Positions 36,170-45,768 are shown, counted from the first letter of the stretch. The stretch: DNA of 64,000 bases from Terribium retamae (GCF_022347545.1 NZ_JAKREW010000011.1:1-64000), one strand, 5' to 3'. Notes: a model not told the origin generated them from the letters alone. Numbers and translations: made by a program.

Positions 36170-37667
36170 TCAAGATCTCTTTTCCCGCTACCGGCAACGA
36201 GACCCGAAAGGTGGCCCCGCCTTTGCTGTTGCGATCGACCAATATTTCGCCGCCATGGGCCTCGACGATACGTTTGGATATCGAAAGACCTATGCCCATG
36301 CCGTTGGCCTTGCTGGAAACAAAAGGTTCAAACAGCCTTGGAGCAACGTCATTGGAGATGCCTGGCCCTGTATCGGAAACTTCTATGTCGATGTGGTGGT
36401 CGCCATTACGAACGGTTCGCACAGTCAGCTCCCGCTCGTCGCTTTCGCGCATGGCCTCCATCGCATTGCGCATGAGATTGATCAGGACCTGTTGAATCTG
36501 CACTTTGTCAACGAGGACTTCCCCCTTGCCCGCGGTGAATTCGAATACCGATCGAATTCCCATTTCCCGTGAGCCAACCAAGGCCAAGGCACCGGCCTCC
36601 TCGATTAGCTTTCGCATATCCTGGGGCGATTTCTCGGTCTCGCCTCTCGTGACGAATTCTCTGAGATGCCGAATGATGCCTCCTGCCCGCAACGACTGTT
36701 TGGCGGTCTCCTCCAGCGCGCCCCTTATGCGGCTAGCCGTCGGATCATCGAGCCCCTTGAGCGAGCGCACACAGCCCTGGGTATAGTTGGCAATGGCTGC
36801 GAGCGGTTGGTTGAGCTCATGAGCCAGCGTCGATGCCATCTCCCCAAGCTCATTGAGGCGGGCAAGTCGCGCAAGCTCGCTTTGGACCTCCTGGAGCCGC
36901 GCTTCGGATTCTTCGCGCTCGGTCAGGTCGCGGATGAAACCGGTGAAGAACCGGCCGGCAGCCGATTTCATCTCGCCGACAGAGAGCTTCATGGGAAAGG
37001 TCGAGCCATCCTTCCTTCGGCCAACAACCACGCGATCTATTCCGATGATCCGCTTTTCGCCTGTCGAAAGGTAGCGACCGATATAGCCATCATGTTCGTG
37101 ACGATAGGGTTCCGGCATCAGGGTGTTCACGTTGCGGCCGAGGATTTCCGCTTCCGAATAACCGAACTGTCGGACGGCTGCCGCACTGAAAGAGGTTATG
37201 TGACCATGTTCATCAATCACGACGGTCGCGTCCGGCACGGTGTCCAGGATCGAGCGAAGATGAGCCTCCCGGGCCTTCAGGGCTTCTTCAGTCTTGTCGA
37301 GGGTGCGACGGGCGTGGTGAAGCATCTCTCCCATCCAGGCGATCGCGATCCCCACCAAAGCGAAAATTGGCACCTGCAGCCCGAAAAAACCGTTCGCGTC
37401 GGAAAGAACATAAGCGCCGACAAGCGACAGCGCTCCCGCGAGAACACCTGGACCGATCCCGCCGGCGACTGCCGCGATAAGAATCGCAGGCGTGAATATG
37501 ACAAACACGGCGGCATTGCCCAATGTGCTTGCCAGAGCCAAACGGATGACAAACACAACTGCGACGGCGCCTATGGCGAGCGCGTAGCCGGCGATGCCCT
37601 CGAATCGGCTGGAAAAAACAGCCTGAAGAAAGCGGCCCTGAAAACCACCGACATCTCTAGCTGGCAT
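36159..37667 (-). CDS. fixL: Heme-PAS oxygen-sensor histidine kinase FixL
   Basis: 502 residues, ATG 37667 after GAGGGG. About four membrane helices (~25-115), then a heme PAS domain (~130-250). The motif [16 protein letters not shown] places His192 at the heme-ligand position, and Arg212 in GIDRVV matches the O2-contacting arginine of FixL. A HisKA domain follows with phosphoacceptor His283 ([15 protein letters not shown]) and HATPase_c ([28 protein letters not shown]). O2 binding switches the kinase off; under microaerobic conditions it phosphorylates FixJ. Divergent from ftsH; the shared 142-bp gap contains a FixK-type box. Confidence 0.92.
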   Translation of the reverse strand: MPARDVGGFQGRFLQAVFSSRFEGIAGYALAIGAVAVVFVIRLALASTLGNAAVFVIFTPAILIAAVAGGIGPGVLAGALSLVGAYVLSDANGFFGLQVPIFALVGIAIAWMGEMLHHARRTLDKTEEALKAREAHLRSILDTVPDATVVIDEHGHITSFSAAAVRQFGYSEAEILGRNVNTLMPEPYRHEHDGYIGRYLSTGEKRIIGIDRVVVGRRKDGSTFPMKLSVGEMKSAAGRFFTGFIRDLTEREESEARLQEVQSELARLARLNELGEMASTLAHELNQPLAAIANYTQGCVRSLKGLDDPTASRIRGALEETAKQSLRAGGIIRHLREFVTRGETEKSPQDMRKLIEEAGALALVGSREMGIRSVFEFTAGKGEVLVDKVQIQQVLINLMRNAMEAMRESDERELTVRTVRNGDHHIDIEVSDTGPGISNDVAPRLFEPFVSSKANGMGIGLSISKRIVEAHGGEILVDRNSKGGATFRVSLPVAGKEILNGD

Positions 37668-37737
37668 CTATCCCCTCAGCCGCTGTTGCAACGCCCGCCG
37701 CGTGGGCGGCATTCAAGGCCTTTGCAGGTGCAGTGCC

Positions 37738-37751
37738 TTGACCAGTGTCAA
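37738..37751. promoter_or_regulatory. FNR/FixK-type box (TTGACCAGTGTCAA)
   Basis: Perfect TTGA-N6-TCAA dyad in the fixL-ftsH divergent region, 58 bp before the ftsH ATG and 70 bp before the fixL ATG. It could activate ftsH, feed back on fixLJ, or both. Confidence 0.75.
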
Positions 37752-37809
37752 GGATAAGCCCGCACCAACCTGGAATAAAGCGGACAGTCAGCTGGATGTC
37801 GAGCACGCC

Positions 37810-39648
37810 ATGGACCGCAAGCATACCTTCAACATCGCCTATTTGATCGTCGCATTGTCAGCAATCGGACTTTTCCAGATGTTGCTGGCTTGGCGTGACA
37901 TTGCCCAGCTTTCCCACACCGAACTGATGCGTATGGTGAATGAGGGCAAGATCGCGTCTGTGACCATCACCGAAAGCACGATCCAAGGTCGCTTCAAGGA
38001 CCCGCAATACGGCAAGAGCTTTTTCTTCTCCACACGTGTCGATCCGACCGCCGCGGCGGATTTCGAAAAGGTAGGGGTGCCCGTGACCGGTGCCACCGAC
38101 AACAACTGGGGCGCGACGCTCCTTTCCTGGGTCCTGCCAATGCTGATCTTCTTCGGCATCTGGCTGTTCCTGTTTCGGGGGACGGGGGGACGTCAGGGGA
38201 TGGGCGGCCTTGTCAATATCGGCAAGTCCAAAGCCAAGGTCTATGTCGAGCACCAGACCGGAGTGACGTTCGACGACGTTGCCGGCGTCGATGAAGCCAA
38301 GGCGGAACTTCAGGAGATTGTCTCGTTTCTCAAGGACTCGGACAAGTTTGGGCGCCTCGGCGCGCGTATTCCAAAGGGCATCCTCCTGGTAGGCCCACCA
38401 GGCACCGGCAAGACGTTGATGGCACGCGCAATCGCCGGCGAGGCTGGCGTTCCGTTCTTTTCCATCTCCGGCTCGGAGTTCGTGGAGATGTTTGTCGGCG
38501 TCGGCGCGGCCCGGGTGCGCGATCTGTTCGAGCAGGCCCGCCAGGCGGCGCCATGCATCATTTTCGTCGACGAACTCGATGCACTCGGCCGGGCCCGCAC
38601 CCCATTCAGCGGATATGGTGGCGGCGACGAGAAGGAACAGACGCTCAACCAGCTTCTATCCGAACTGGATGGTTTCGATCCTCGCGTGGGCATTGTGCTC
38701 CTCGCTGCCACAAACCGGCCGGAGATCCTTGACCCGGCGCTGACCCGAGCCGGCCGATTTGACCGCCAGCTGGTGCTGGATCGCCCCGATCGCAAGGGGC
38801 GCGAAGCGATCCTGATGGTGCATATGAGGGCTGTGAAGACCGCTCCAGGTTTGAATGTCGACGACATTGCGGGGATCACGCCCGGTTTCACCGGTGCCGA
38901 CCTGGCCAATCTCGTCAACGAAGCGGCGATTTTCGCCACCCGACGCAATGCAGACCAGGTGACGATGGAAGACTTCACCGAAGCGGTGGAGCGCATCGTT
39001 GCGGGCACGGAAAGACGCGGGCGCCTCCTCAGGCCCCAAGAACGACAGCGGGTCGCGTACCACGAGATGGGACATGCACTCGTCGCGGCTTTGCTGAAGA
39101 GTGCAGACCCCGTACAGAAGGTGTCCATCATACCTCGCTCCATCGGCGCGCTCGGCTACACCTTGCAACGACCGACCGACGACCGCTTCCTGATCACGGC
39201 CGGCGAATTGAAGGAGCGCATGACCGTGCTGCTCGCCGGTCGTGCGGCAGAAGAGGTCATTTACGGCGAGGTCTCAACCGGAGCGGCCGACGACCTGGCC
39301 AAGGCCACCGATGTTGCCCGCCAAAGTGTCACCCGCTTCGGTATGAGCCCGGTCGTGGGTCAGGTCGTGTTCGAGGAAGAAAAGCAGCAGTGGCTCGGCG
39401 ATGGCTCCCGCCTCCATTCAAAGGACTATTCTGAAGCGACCGCACGGGAAGTCGACCTCGCAGTGCGCGACATGCTCGATGAGGCCAGCACATCGGCCAG
39501 GGACCTGCTGCGCTCACGCATGGACGACCTCAAGGCCGGTGCTCGGCTGCTTTTGGAGCGCGAAACCATCACGCCGGACGACTTTCCACCACTTCAGCGT
39601 CATGCTGAGGCCGTTCCGCCTTCAGAGGCGCAAGTCTTACCGAACTGA
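37810..39648 (+). CDS. ftsH: ATP-dependent zinc metalloprotease FtsH (second-copy type)
   Basis: 612 residues from the ATG at 37810. Two membrane helices (~8-28 and ~98-118) flank a periplasmic domain; AAA+ domain with Walker A GPPGTGKT (195-202), Walker [12 protein letters not shown], second-region-of-homology [19 protein letters not shown], and protease HEMGH (zinc His418, His422). Degrades misfolded membrane and regulatory proteins at the inner membrane. Its place in a FixK-box island rather than next to tilS/folP suggests a stress-specific extra copy. The acidic tail typical of housekeeping FtsH is short here. Confidence 0.9.
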   Translation: MDRKHTFNIAYLIVALSAIGLFQMLLAWRDIAQLSHTELMRMVNEGKIASVTITESTIQGRFKDPQYGKSFFFSTRVDPTAAADFEKVGVPVTGATDNNWGATLLSWVLPMLIFFGIWLFLFRGTGGRQGMGGLVNIGKSKAKVYVEHQTGVTFDDVAGVDEAKAELQEIVSFLKDSDKFGRLGARIPKGILLVGPPGTGKTLMARAIAGEAGVPFFSISGSEFVEMFVGVGAARVRDLFEQARQAAPCIIFVDELDALGRARTPFSGYGGGDEKEQTLNQLLSELDGFDPRVGIVLLAATNRPEILDPALTRAGRFDRQLVLDRPDRKGREAILMVHMRAVKTAPGLNVDDIAGITPGFTGADLANLVNEAAIFATRRNADQVTMEDFTEAVERIVAGTERRGRLLRPQERQRVAYHEMGHALVAALLKSADPVQKVSIIPRSIGALGYTLQRPTDDRFLITAGELKERMTVLLAGRAAEEVIYGEVSTGAADDLAKATDVARQSVTRFGMSPVVGQVVFEEEKQQWLGDGSRLHSKDYSEATAREVDLAVRDMLDEASTSARDLLRSRMDDLKAGARLLLERETITPDDFPPLQRHAEAVPPSEAQVLPN

Positions 39649-39835
39649 TCGCTGTAGGGCATCCTGCTGCAGGGGATCCTCAAGATGGACGGCGTCCCCC
39701 TATGCTCCGCGAGATCGGCGCGACCATGCAATTCCTCGTGCCGGTCTCGGACGGCACCGCAGGCGAAAGTGTCCTTTCACATGACGACGTTCGGCGATGA
39801 TAGGCGAAAACCAAGTCGATGCAGGCAAACACCAG

Positions 39836-40495
39836 TCAAGATCGCGGTGAGGAAGCCTTCGGTGCAACCCCTTGCAGCGTTTGCGCGACCTCCTCGTCCG
39901 TGACCGGGGAAAAATCGTGATAGTGATAGCCCAGGGCAAGAAAGCGGCTGGGGGTGCTGAGGCAAACGATCCGGTTGGCTTCATCCGACAGCTCCGCCAC
40001 GATATCGGGTGGAGCAACAGGGAGAGCAACGACGATCTCACTGGGCGAGCGCCGCTTCATGGCGCGGATCGCCACTTTCATGGTTGTGCCGGTTGCCGCG
40101 CCATCGTCTACCAGGATTACCGTCTTGCCGGCCGTTGACGGCGGCTTGCGGTTTCCGATGTATGCGAGCCTGCGCCGTTCGAGTTCCGGGCGCTCCCGAC
40201 TGACGAGACCTCGCAGATCGGCATCGTCGAGCCCATAGGCCTCGACGATCTCGCGGTTGAGCACCACGTCTGGCGGATTGCCGTCGACGATGGCGGCCAC
40301 CGCCAGTTCCGGGTTGCCGGGCGCACCGACCTTGCGCACGATGACGAGGCCGAGCGGTGCCTTGAGCACGCCGGCAATCTCGACTGCGACCGGGACGCCA
40401 CCGCGCGGCAGTGCCAATACGATTGGATCGGCAAGCTTAAGCTTGCGAAGTTCACTTGCGAGCAACTGCCCCGCTTCGTGGCGATCCCGGAACAT
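39836..40495 (-). CDS. Phosphoribosyltransferase-family protein
   Basis: 219 residues of type I PRTase fold: N-terminal LALPRGGVPVAVEIAGVLKA, then the PRPP-binding loop VILVDDGAATGTTMKVAI. The family is distinct from purine salvage enzymes and is often linked to stress genes; the substrate is unknown. It follows the DUF2267 gene by 4 bp on the minus strand, downstream of hsp20. A related PRTase is, as I recall, part of the mycobacterial DosR hypoxia regulon (Rv0571c). Confidence 0.82.
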   Translation of the reverse strand: MFRDRHEAGQLLASELRKLKLADPIVLALPRGGVPVAVEIAGVLKAPLGLVIVRKVGAPGNPELAVAAIVDGNPPDVVLNREIVEAYGLDDADLRGLVSRERPELERRRLAYIGNRKPPSTAGKTVILVDDGAATGTTMKVAIRAMKRRSPSEIVVALPVAPPDIVAELSDEANRIVCLSTPSRFLALGYHYHDFSPVTDEEVAQTLQGVAPKASSPRS

Positions 40496-40499
40496 CGGT

Positions 40500-40928
40500 T
40501 CAATCCGCCGGCCACAAATCGCGCAGGGTCTTTTTCATCGAATTGCGGACCTGAACAATCTCGCCATGCGAGACATGGCGGTCCAGCAGACGGAAGACCG
40601 CCGCTACAGCCGCCTCGGGATCGACCAGCAGGTCGTCGGAGAACGCATGCTGTACGCGTTCGATGAAGTCGGCTTTCTTGCGCTCCCAGACGGGAGTCTC
40701 GAGCGGCTGCCATCCCTCGAAATATATGCCGCGGATGAGCACCGGGAGCTGCGCGGAAAGATCGGCCATCTCCTCCCGGGAAACCCAGTCGCGCAGCGTA
40801 TGAAGGACACACCGCAGCAAATGATAGGCACATCCCTGCTCCCAGTTCAGGTCACCGGCAAGCTCGTTGACCCATTGCTGGGCCTGCTGTGCTGCCTGCG
40901 TGAAATTGACAGCGGATGTCGGATGCAT
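40500..40928 (-). CDS. DUF2267 protein
   Basis: 142 residues, ATG 40928 after GGAGGAG. Helical DUF2267 pattern: QAAQQAQQWVNELAGDLNW, VLHTLRDWVSREEMADLSAQ, LPVLIRGIYFEGW, and HVSHGEIVQVRNSMKKTLRD. Function unknown; members accompany Usp, Hsp20 and PRTase genes in many bacteria. Lies between hsp20 and the PRTase gene. A clear paralogue is encoded at 50.8 kb. Confidence 0.85.
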   Translation of the reverse strand: MHPTSAVNFTQAAQQAQQWVNELAGDLNWEQGCAYHLLRCVLHTLRDWVSREEMADLSAQLPVLIRGIYFEGWQPLETPVWERKKADFIERVQHAFSDDLLVDPEAAVAAVFRLLDRHVSHGEIVQVRNSMKKTLRDLWPAD

Positions 40929-40956
40929 GCGACATCTCCTCCGGGTTCAACTAGAC

Positions 40957-40988
40957 CGGATCGGTGCGGCACAAAACGCACCGATCCG
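40957..40988 (-). terminator. Hairpin between hsp20 and the DUF2267 gene
   Basis: CGGATCGGTGCG (40957-40968) and CGCACCGATCCG (40977-40988) form a perfect 12-bp stem with an 8-nt loop, just 9 bp after the hsp20 stop on the minus strand. It lacks a good T-run, so it may be a partial terminator or an mRNA-stabilising hairpin that sets hsp20 above the downstream genes. Confidence 0.6.
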
Positions 40989-40997
40989 TTATCGGCA

Positions 40998-41534
40998 TTA
41001 CGCCGCCTTGACGGTGATCTTCTTCTCGGCCTTTGCCGCCGGCGTTTTCGGCAGCTTCACCGTAAGCACCCCCTTGGAGAAGCTTGCGGCAATCTTGTCG
41101 ACGTCAACGCCATTGGGAAGACGGAAGCTGCGTTGGAATGAACCGTAGCGTCGCTCGGACATGTAATAATCCTTACGCTTGTCTTCCTTTTCCTCGCTCT
41201 TCTCGCCCTTGACGATGAGGGTGTGGTTGGCGAGCTTGATGTCGACGTCCTTGTCGTCAAGGCCCGGCAGCTCTGCAGTGATCTCGTAGGCGTCGTCCTT
41301 CTCCACGACGTCCATGGCCGGTGCCACTTGCCATTCGGCACGCGCAATGCGCGGGACTTCGAGGCCAAACACGCGCGACGGCAGATGCCAGTCGAACGGA
41401 TGAAAATCGTCGAACAGTCGATCGATCTCCCGGCGAAGGCTTTCAAAGGGCGGCAGATATTCCGACTTCGCGGGTATTGCGGGTTTCTCGGCGGGCTGTT
41501 TGGTGATGGGAAGTTTGGTGGCTGCTTCGGCCAT
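40998..41534 (-). CDS. Small heat-shock protein, Hsp20/alpha-crystallin family
   Basis: 178 residues from the ATG at 41534 (RBS GAGGAG). N-terminal arm with FESLRREIDRLFDDFHPF, then the alpha-crystallin domain (~70-165): PAMDVVEKDDAYEITAELPG, KDVDIKLANHTLIVKGEK, and GSFQRSFRLPNGVDVDKI with the AxFxxGVLTVxLPK end motif (ASFSKGVLTVKLPK). The tail is Lys/Ala-rich. ATP-independent holdase for unfolding proteins. The FixK-type box is ~226 bp upstream, implying a long leader. Confidence 0.9.
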   Translation of the reverse strand: MAEAATKLPITKQPAEKPAIPAKSEYLPPFESLRREIDRLFDDFHPFDWHLPSRVFGLEVPRIARAEWQVAPAMDVVEKDDAYEITAELPGLDDKDVDIKLANHTLIVKGEKSEEKEDKRKDYYMSERRYGSFQRSFRLPNGVDVDKIAASFSKGVLTVKLPKTPAAKAEKKITVKAA

Positions 41535-41760
41535 GACTGATCTCCTCAGTGGAACAGATCTTCTTGCAGGGATCCGCCTCCTCGGCTCTTGTGCCCGGAC
41601 AAGGGCGCAAGAGGCGAGAGTGACGGCTCCGCCTGCTGGACGCTCTCCCGGATCTCGGCCTTTCGGCCCGGTTTGATGCACGAAAGCGCTTGACCCGCTT
41701 CGCCCGAACCGGCTCGATCCAGCAAGAATTTCACTTAACTACGTTCCGTGAGCTGCTTCA
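41535..41760 (-). promoter_or_regulatory. Long hsp20 leader with a GC-rich hairpin
   Basis: If transcription starts just downstream of the FixK-type box at 41761-41774, the hsp20 mRNA has a ~200-nt leader. It contains CTTGTGCCC / GGGCGCAAG (41588-41596 with 41603-41611, one G-U-type mismatch). Rhizobial hsp20 leaders often act as RNA thermometers, but I do not see the UUGCU element of a ROSE thermometer. The remaining gap to groEL (41775-42076) holds nothing I recognise. Confidence 0.35.
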
Positions 41761-41774
41761 TTGACGCGGATCAA
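41761..41774. promoter_or_regulatory. FNR/FixK-type box (TTGACGCGGATCAA)
   Basis: Perfect TTGA-N6-TCAA dyad upstream of the hsp20-DUF2267-PRTase genes. Its 14-bp sequence is identical to the site upstream of groEL at 43788. Confidence 0.75.
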
Positions 41775-42076
41775 AACCCAGAAGAACCACCCTGCCCAAT
41801 GCAGATTTCGTCCTTTGGGCCGCCGGGGCAGTCGATAGGACCATGCCTGGAACGAGGCTTTCGGCAAAACGGCGGCTCACCGGAGATATCCGGCCATGGG
41901 CTCATTGTGAGCGTCTTAGCTCGCGCAGTGGTAGTCCTCACCGACGCTCGCTCGTTGAGCTCAAGTCACAGTTGCGCTTTTGACAATACCGGCAGGAACC
42001 TCGCTTCTCAGAACACATCCCAGCCGGTTCGGATCTCCCCCGCAGGGTCATCGTGTCATCGAATAATCCGCGCTGG

Positions 42077-43699
42077 CTACATGCCCATATCGGGGGTCAT
42101 CGCCTGCGATGGCTTCTCCTCCGGAAGATCGGTCATGGTTGCCTCGGTCAGCAACAAGGTGCTTGCGACCGAAACCGCGTTCTCAAGTGCCACACGCACG
42201 ACCTTGGTCGGGTCGACGATTCCCGCTTCAACGAGATCGACATATTGCTTGCGGCCGGCGTCGAAACCAAAACTGCCTTTGCCTTCCAACATTTTTGCAA
42301 CGACGACGCCGCCGTCCACTGCGGAATTCTCAGCGATCTGCCGCACCGGGGTCTCCAGTGCCCGTTTCAGGATAAGCACACCCGTGCGCTCGTCGCCTTC
42401 CACGAGCTTTTCCTCCTCCTCGATGGCAGCGGTGCAGCGCAGCAAGGCAAGACCACCGCCGGGCACGATACCTTCCGCGACTGCCGCTTTGGTGGCGCTG
42501 ATCGCGTCGTCCAGCGCTTCCTTTCTTGATTTCATCTCCGACTCGGTCGGAGCACCCACCTTGATCACCGCAACGCCTCCGGCCAGCTTTGCAAGCCGCT
42601 CCTCCAGTTTCTCGCGATCGTAGTCGCTGGTCGTGTTTTCGATTTCCCGGCGGACCTGCTCAATTCTCGCCTTGATCGTCTTGCCGTCACCCATCCCGCC
42701 CACGATCGTCGTGTTTTCCTTGTCGCTGACAACGCGCTTGGCATGGCCGAGTTGCTCCATCGTCACATTCTCCAGCCTGATGCCGAGCTTCTCCGAAATG
42801 ACCTGAGCCCCCGTCAGCACCGCTATGTCCTGCAGCATGGCCATGCGCCGGTCGCCGAAGCCGGGAGCCTTGACTGCACAGCTCCTGAGCGTGCCTCGGA
42901 CGGTATTGACGATGAGGGTGGCGAGCGCGTCCCCTTCCACGTCCTCGGCGACGATGAGGAGGGGCGCGCCCGACTTTGCGACAGCCTCGAGAAGTTTGAC
43001 CAGATCGTTCAGGGAGCTGATCTTACGGTCAACGACCAACACCAGCGCATCCTCGAGCACAGCCTCCATCTTCTCGGCATCCGTCACGAAATACGGCGAG
43101 AGGAAGCCTCGGTCGAATTGCATGCCTTCGACCACGTCGAGCACGGTCTCGGTCGTCTTCGCTTCCTCGACGGTAATGACACCTTCGTCGCCGACCTTCT
43201 CCATTGCCGCACCGATCAACGTTCCGATATCGGCATCGTTGTGTGCGGAAATCGTTGCGACCTGTTCCTTTTCCCGCCTGGTTTGAACGGGCTTGGAGAT
43301 TGCTTTCAACGTCTCGACGGCGCGTTTTGCTGCCCGGTCGAGACCGCGCTTGATGTCGATTGCACTGGCGCCGGCGACGACGTTGCGCACACCATCGGCA
43401 AATATCGCCTGCGCAAGAACGGTCGAGGTGCTGGTCCCATCGCCAACCATGTCGCCTGTCTTTTCCGCGGCCTGCCTGAGCATGCGGGCGCCGAGATTCT
43501 CCTCCGCATCCTTGAGGTCGAATTCCTTGGCGATGGTGACCCCGTCGTTGCAGACAATCGGTGCGCCCCATTTCCTTTCGATGAGCACCGATTTCGAACG
43601 TGGTCCGAGCGTTACGCGTACGGCATCGGCAAGCTGCGTGGTGCCACGCAGAATCTTCTCGCGGGCTTCGGAACGAAAGAGCACCTGCTTGTGACCCAT
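42077..43699 (-). CDS. groL: Chaperonin GroEL, orphan copy
   Basis: 540 residues from the ATG at 43699. Hallmarks: [67 protein letters not shown] and [14 protein letters not shown]. The C-terminus ends MTPDMGM rather than the Gly-Gly-Met repeats of housekeeping copies. No groES is adjacent. Rhizobia often carry extra groEL copies, some microaerobically induced. The identical FixK-type box used for hsp20 lies 88 bp upstream, so this is probably the low-oxygen copy. Confidence 0.93.
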   Translation of the reverse strand: MGHKQVLFRSEAREKILRGTTQLADAVRVTLGPRSKSVLIERKWGAPIVCNDGVTIAKEFDLKDAEENLGARMLRQAAEKTGDMVGDGTSTSTVLAQAIFADGVRNVVAGASAIDIKRGLDRAAKRAVETLKAISKPVQTRREKEQVATISAHNDADIGTLIGAAMEKVGDEGVITVEEAKTTETVLDVVEGMQFDRGFLSPYFVTDAEKMEAVLEDALVLVVDRKISSLNDLVKLLEAVAKSGAPLLIVAEDVEGDALATLIVNTVRGTLRSCAVKAPGFGDRRMAMLQDIAVLTGAQVISEKLGIRLENVTMEQLGHAKRVVSDKENTTIVGGMGDGKTIKARIEQVRREIENTTSDYDREKLEERLAKLAGGVAVIKVGAPTESEMKSRKEALDDAISATKAAVAEGIVPGGGLALLRCTAAIEEEEKLVEGDERTGVLILKRALETPVRQIAENSAVDGGVVVAKMLEGKGSFGFDAGRKQYVDLVEAGIVDPTKVVRVALENAVSVASTLLLTEATMTDLPEEKPSQAMTPDMGM

Positions 43700-43787
43700 G
43701 GAAAAACCCTCGACCTGACAAACGCGCAACGTCGAATGCTGGTTGCGCAAGGTGCGGTCACTGTGCCACCGCAGCGCGTCCTGCGAT

Positions 43788-43801
43788 TTGACGCGGATCA
43801 A
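43788..43801. promoter_or_regulatory. FNR/FixK-type box (TTGACGCGGATCAA)
   Basis: Perfect TTGA-N6-TCAA dyad 88 bp upstream of the groEL ATG (minus strand). Confidence 0.75.
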
Positions 43802-43924
43802 GGTTGCTGTTTCTCTCGCCCGGGCTGTACGGAGCGGACCTCGGGTCAAGCGCTCCACTCTGATAGCAACTCGAATGAAGGCAAGCGTTGGCAGGGCTAT
43901 CTGTTAGATGCTGAGAAAGATACC

Positions 43925-44140
43925 TTAGTCGAGGTGGAAGCCACGGGCATCCGAAATCAGGAAGCCGCCGGTGATCAGAGGAATTTTCAGGAAGGGACCG
44001 AGTTCATTCTTATCCTGGATAGGCAGTCCGGCAACATATGGATGCCGCTTCAGGACAGTCTGCCAGATCGTCGGAAAATCCAGTCCCTCACTCAATGCCG
44101 AATTGCTTTTGGTCAGGAGGCGCGAGACGGGATCGACCAT
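43925..44140 (-). CDS. Small hypothetical protein with its own FixK-type box
   Basis: 71 residues with coding-like codon use (MVDPVSRLLTKSNSALSEGL, FPTIWQTVLKRHPYVAGLP, ending ISDARGFHLD). No family recognised, no signal peptide or membrane helix. A perfect FixK-type box lies 62 bp upstream, the same spacing as for recognised genes, which supports it being real. Confidence 0.5.
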   Translation of the reverse strand: MVDPVSRLLTKSNSALSEGLDFPTIWQTVLKRHPYVAGLPIQDKNELGPFLKIPLITGGFLISDARGFHLD

Positions 44141-44202
44141 AAAAGGGCACTTCTGCGGGTGATTTGTTGGCTGCCAAAATATCTATCCGCGACGCGTACG
44201 AT

Positions 44203-44216
44203 TTGATTCAGATCAA
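44203..44216. promoter_or_regulatory. FNR/FixK-type box (TTGATTCAGATCAA)
   Basis: Perfect TTGA-N6-TCAA dyad, 62 bp before the small gene at 43925-44140 (minus strand). Confidence 0.7.
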
Positions 44217-44360
44217 ATCTCAGCTTTGCCTGGGGTCGTGCCACCGAGGGACGCAGCTTCGAATTTTTTCAGAAGTAATCCGTCACGAGGGAGCCGAGTC
44301 TCGGGCGTGTCGTCGCACCGTTTCGACTGTTCTCTGCCGCCAGACTTCTGCATCCAATTC

Positions 44361-44939
44361 CTACAAACTCGAAACGGCGGGAGAAATCAGGTGCTCAACG
44401 CAAGTGCCGAAGCGATCCTGCGCTTCAGCCGGCGGGCCTTCTGAAATCGCGTAGGAAGAACTTGAAGCGGCGGGCTCGCGGCTCTCCAACCTGATCTCGA
44501 AATTGCCGGCGAAGAACGCCCGAAGAAAATCCCCGGCCGCACCCCTGTTGTCGGTGGCTGCCATGAAGCTGCCGTTGTTGCGGACCTCGTAATCCAACCT
44601 GTCCTTGGATTGAAAGGTCTTCGACACGAATGCGGCGTCAGAGAGCGGAATTTGACTGAAATCGTCCGCTCCGATCAGCTTTCCCGCCACCGCGATGAAG
44701 CCAACTGCAACGGTTTTGTCCACCTTGCCATAGCCCGCAAATGCGGTGAACTCGATGAGCTCCGGCGCAACGGGACTTTCCAGGTCCAAGATGATTTCGC
44801 AAAGTTTGGTCTGGGAGTTTTCTTCCAGGGTGTAGGTATAGGTAATGCCACTCGGCGTAAGGGCTTGCGCCCTGGTGTTGGGCGTGCCCAGCCCCATCAG
44901 GATCATCGACAGTACAACGCGCCAGCACGAGGGCTTCAT
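44361..44939 (-). CDS. Secreted hypothetical protein
   Basis: 192 residues from the ATG at 44939. Sec signal peptide MKPSCWRVVLSMILMGLGTP… ending TRAQA. The mature part begins TPSGITYTYTLEENSQTKLC and contains VGFIAVAGKLIGADDF and FLRAFFAGNFEIRLES. No family recognised; probably periplasmic. A perfect FixK-type box lies 63 bp upstream, and the gene is divergent from the exporter operon, which has its own box. Confidence 0.65.
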   Translation of the reverse strand: MKPSCWRVVLSMILMGLGTPNTRAQALTPSGITYTYTLEENSQTKLCEIILDLESPVAPELIEFTAFAGYGKVDKTVAVGFIAVAGKLIGADDFSQIPLSDAAFVSKTFQSKDRLDYEVRNNGSFMAATDNRGAAGDFLRAFFAGNFEIRLESREPAASSSSYAISEGPPAEAQDRFGTCVEHLISPAVSSL

Positions 44940-45002
44940 CGCCAAGCCATCCGTCTCTACAGATCAGGTTTGGTAGGATAGTCCCCGGCAGGACAAGCGT
45001 GA

Positions 45003-45016
45003 TTGATCGATATCAA
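45003..45016. promoter_or_regulatory. FNR/FixK-type box (TTGATCGATATCAA)
   Basis: Perfect TTGA-N6-TCAA dyad, 63 bp before the secreted-protein gene on the minus strand. Confidence 0.7.
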
Positions 45017-45069
45017 TTCATGCTGGAAATGCAGCCGACACCCACCATTCGCACAATATCGGCTCATGA

Positions 45070-45083
45070 TTGATGCCGATCAA
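45070..45083. promoter_or_regulatory. FNR/FixK-type box (TTGATGCCGATCAA)
   Basis: Perfect TTGA-N6-TCAA dyad, 58 bp before the first gene of the exporter operon (plus strand). Two boxes 53 bp apart thus serve a divergent promoter pair. Confidence 0.75.
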
Positions 45084-45141
45084 AGCCGTCGTCCCTCGGC
45101 CTTGTACTCATGCCACGGATCGCAATCTGTGGAGCACTGCC

Positions 45142-45768
45142 ATGATCGGCATCACATTGAGCCCTGAAGAGATCGAAGGCGCGCCACCTGAGGTGCGACG
45201 GTGGCTGGAACGCAAGATTACCGTCCTGCTTGGGCAAACGACACACGTGCTACCGCACTCGCCGCAGCTCGCCAACTGCACGCTCCAGGAGGCGGAGGCG
45301 ATCTATGTTTCGCTCCGCGATGTGGTTCCGGTCGTCAACGTGTTCTTTGAACTCGGCCGCGGGGCCGCAAGCGTCGTCCAGGACGACATGGAAGCCTTCA
45401 CGCTTGCTGACCTGTTGCATCACACACGCCTGCCGGACCTGCAGCAGCTTATCGCCTGCCTGCGGCTCATCGACCGTGCTTTCCACGAAACGCATGGCGA
45501 GAACGACGCGCTGTTTGCGGTGGACCAGGAAGGATACTGCATCATGCTTGCCGAGACGCGGCGCACCATACGGTTGCTTTGGAACCACCTGATCGCAGCG
45601 CATGCAATTGTGCCGCAGGAAGAGGCGACTGCCGCAGACGCGGGATTTGCGCTGCCGTTCACCATGTCCGGCACCGTACCATCCTCTTCCATCCATTTGA
45701 GCAATGTATTTTCGAGTTCAGGCGCGCCTGAACAGTCCGCGACCAACAACGGGGCAAGAAAACAATGA
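45142..45768 (+). CDS. Hypothetical protein leading the exporter operon
   Basis: 208 residues from the ATG at 45142 (RBS GGAG). Acidic and mainly helical: TLSPEEIEGAPPEVRRWLER, LADLLHHTRLPDLQQLIACL, GENDALFAVDQEGYCIMLAE; the last ~45 residues are low-complexity Ser/Thr/Ala. No family recognised and no membrane segment. It overlaps the HlyD gene (ATGA), so it is translationally coupled to the exporter and may be an accessory or regulator of it. Confidence 0.65.
   Translation: MIGITLSPEEIEGAPPEVRRWLERKITVLLGQTTHVLPHSPQLANCTLQEAEAIYVSLRDVVPVVNVFFELGRGAASVVQDDMEAFTLADLLHHTRLPDLQQLIACLRLIDRAFHETHGENDALFAVDQEGYCIMLAETRRTIRLLWNHLIAAHAIVPQEEATAADAGFALPFTMSGTVPSSSIHLSNVFSSSGAPEQSATNNGARKQ

Noticed and set aside
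41535..41660. ROSE-type RNA thermometer in the hsp20 leader
   Set aside because: The conserved UUGCU/UYGCU element near the Shine-Dalgarno is not present; only an unspecific hairpin is seen, so it is recorded as a leader, not as ROSE.
42743..44206. A 487-codon plus-strand frame opposite groEL
   Set aside because: Antisense shadow of groEL; His/Arg/Asp-rich with no recognisable motif, while groEL is unmistakable on the other strand.
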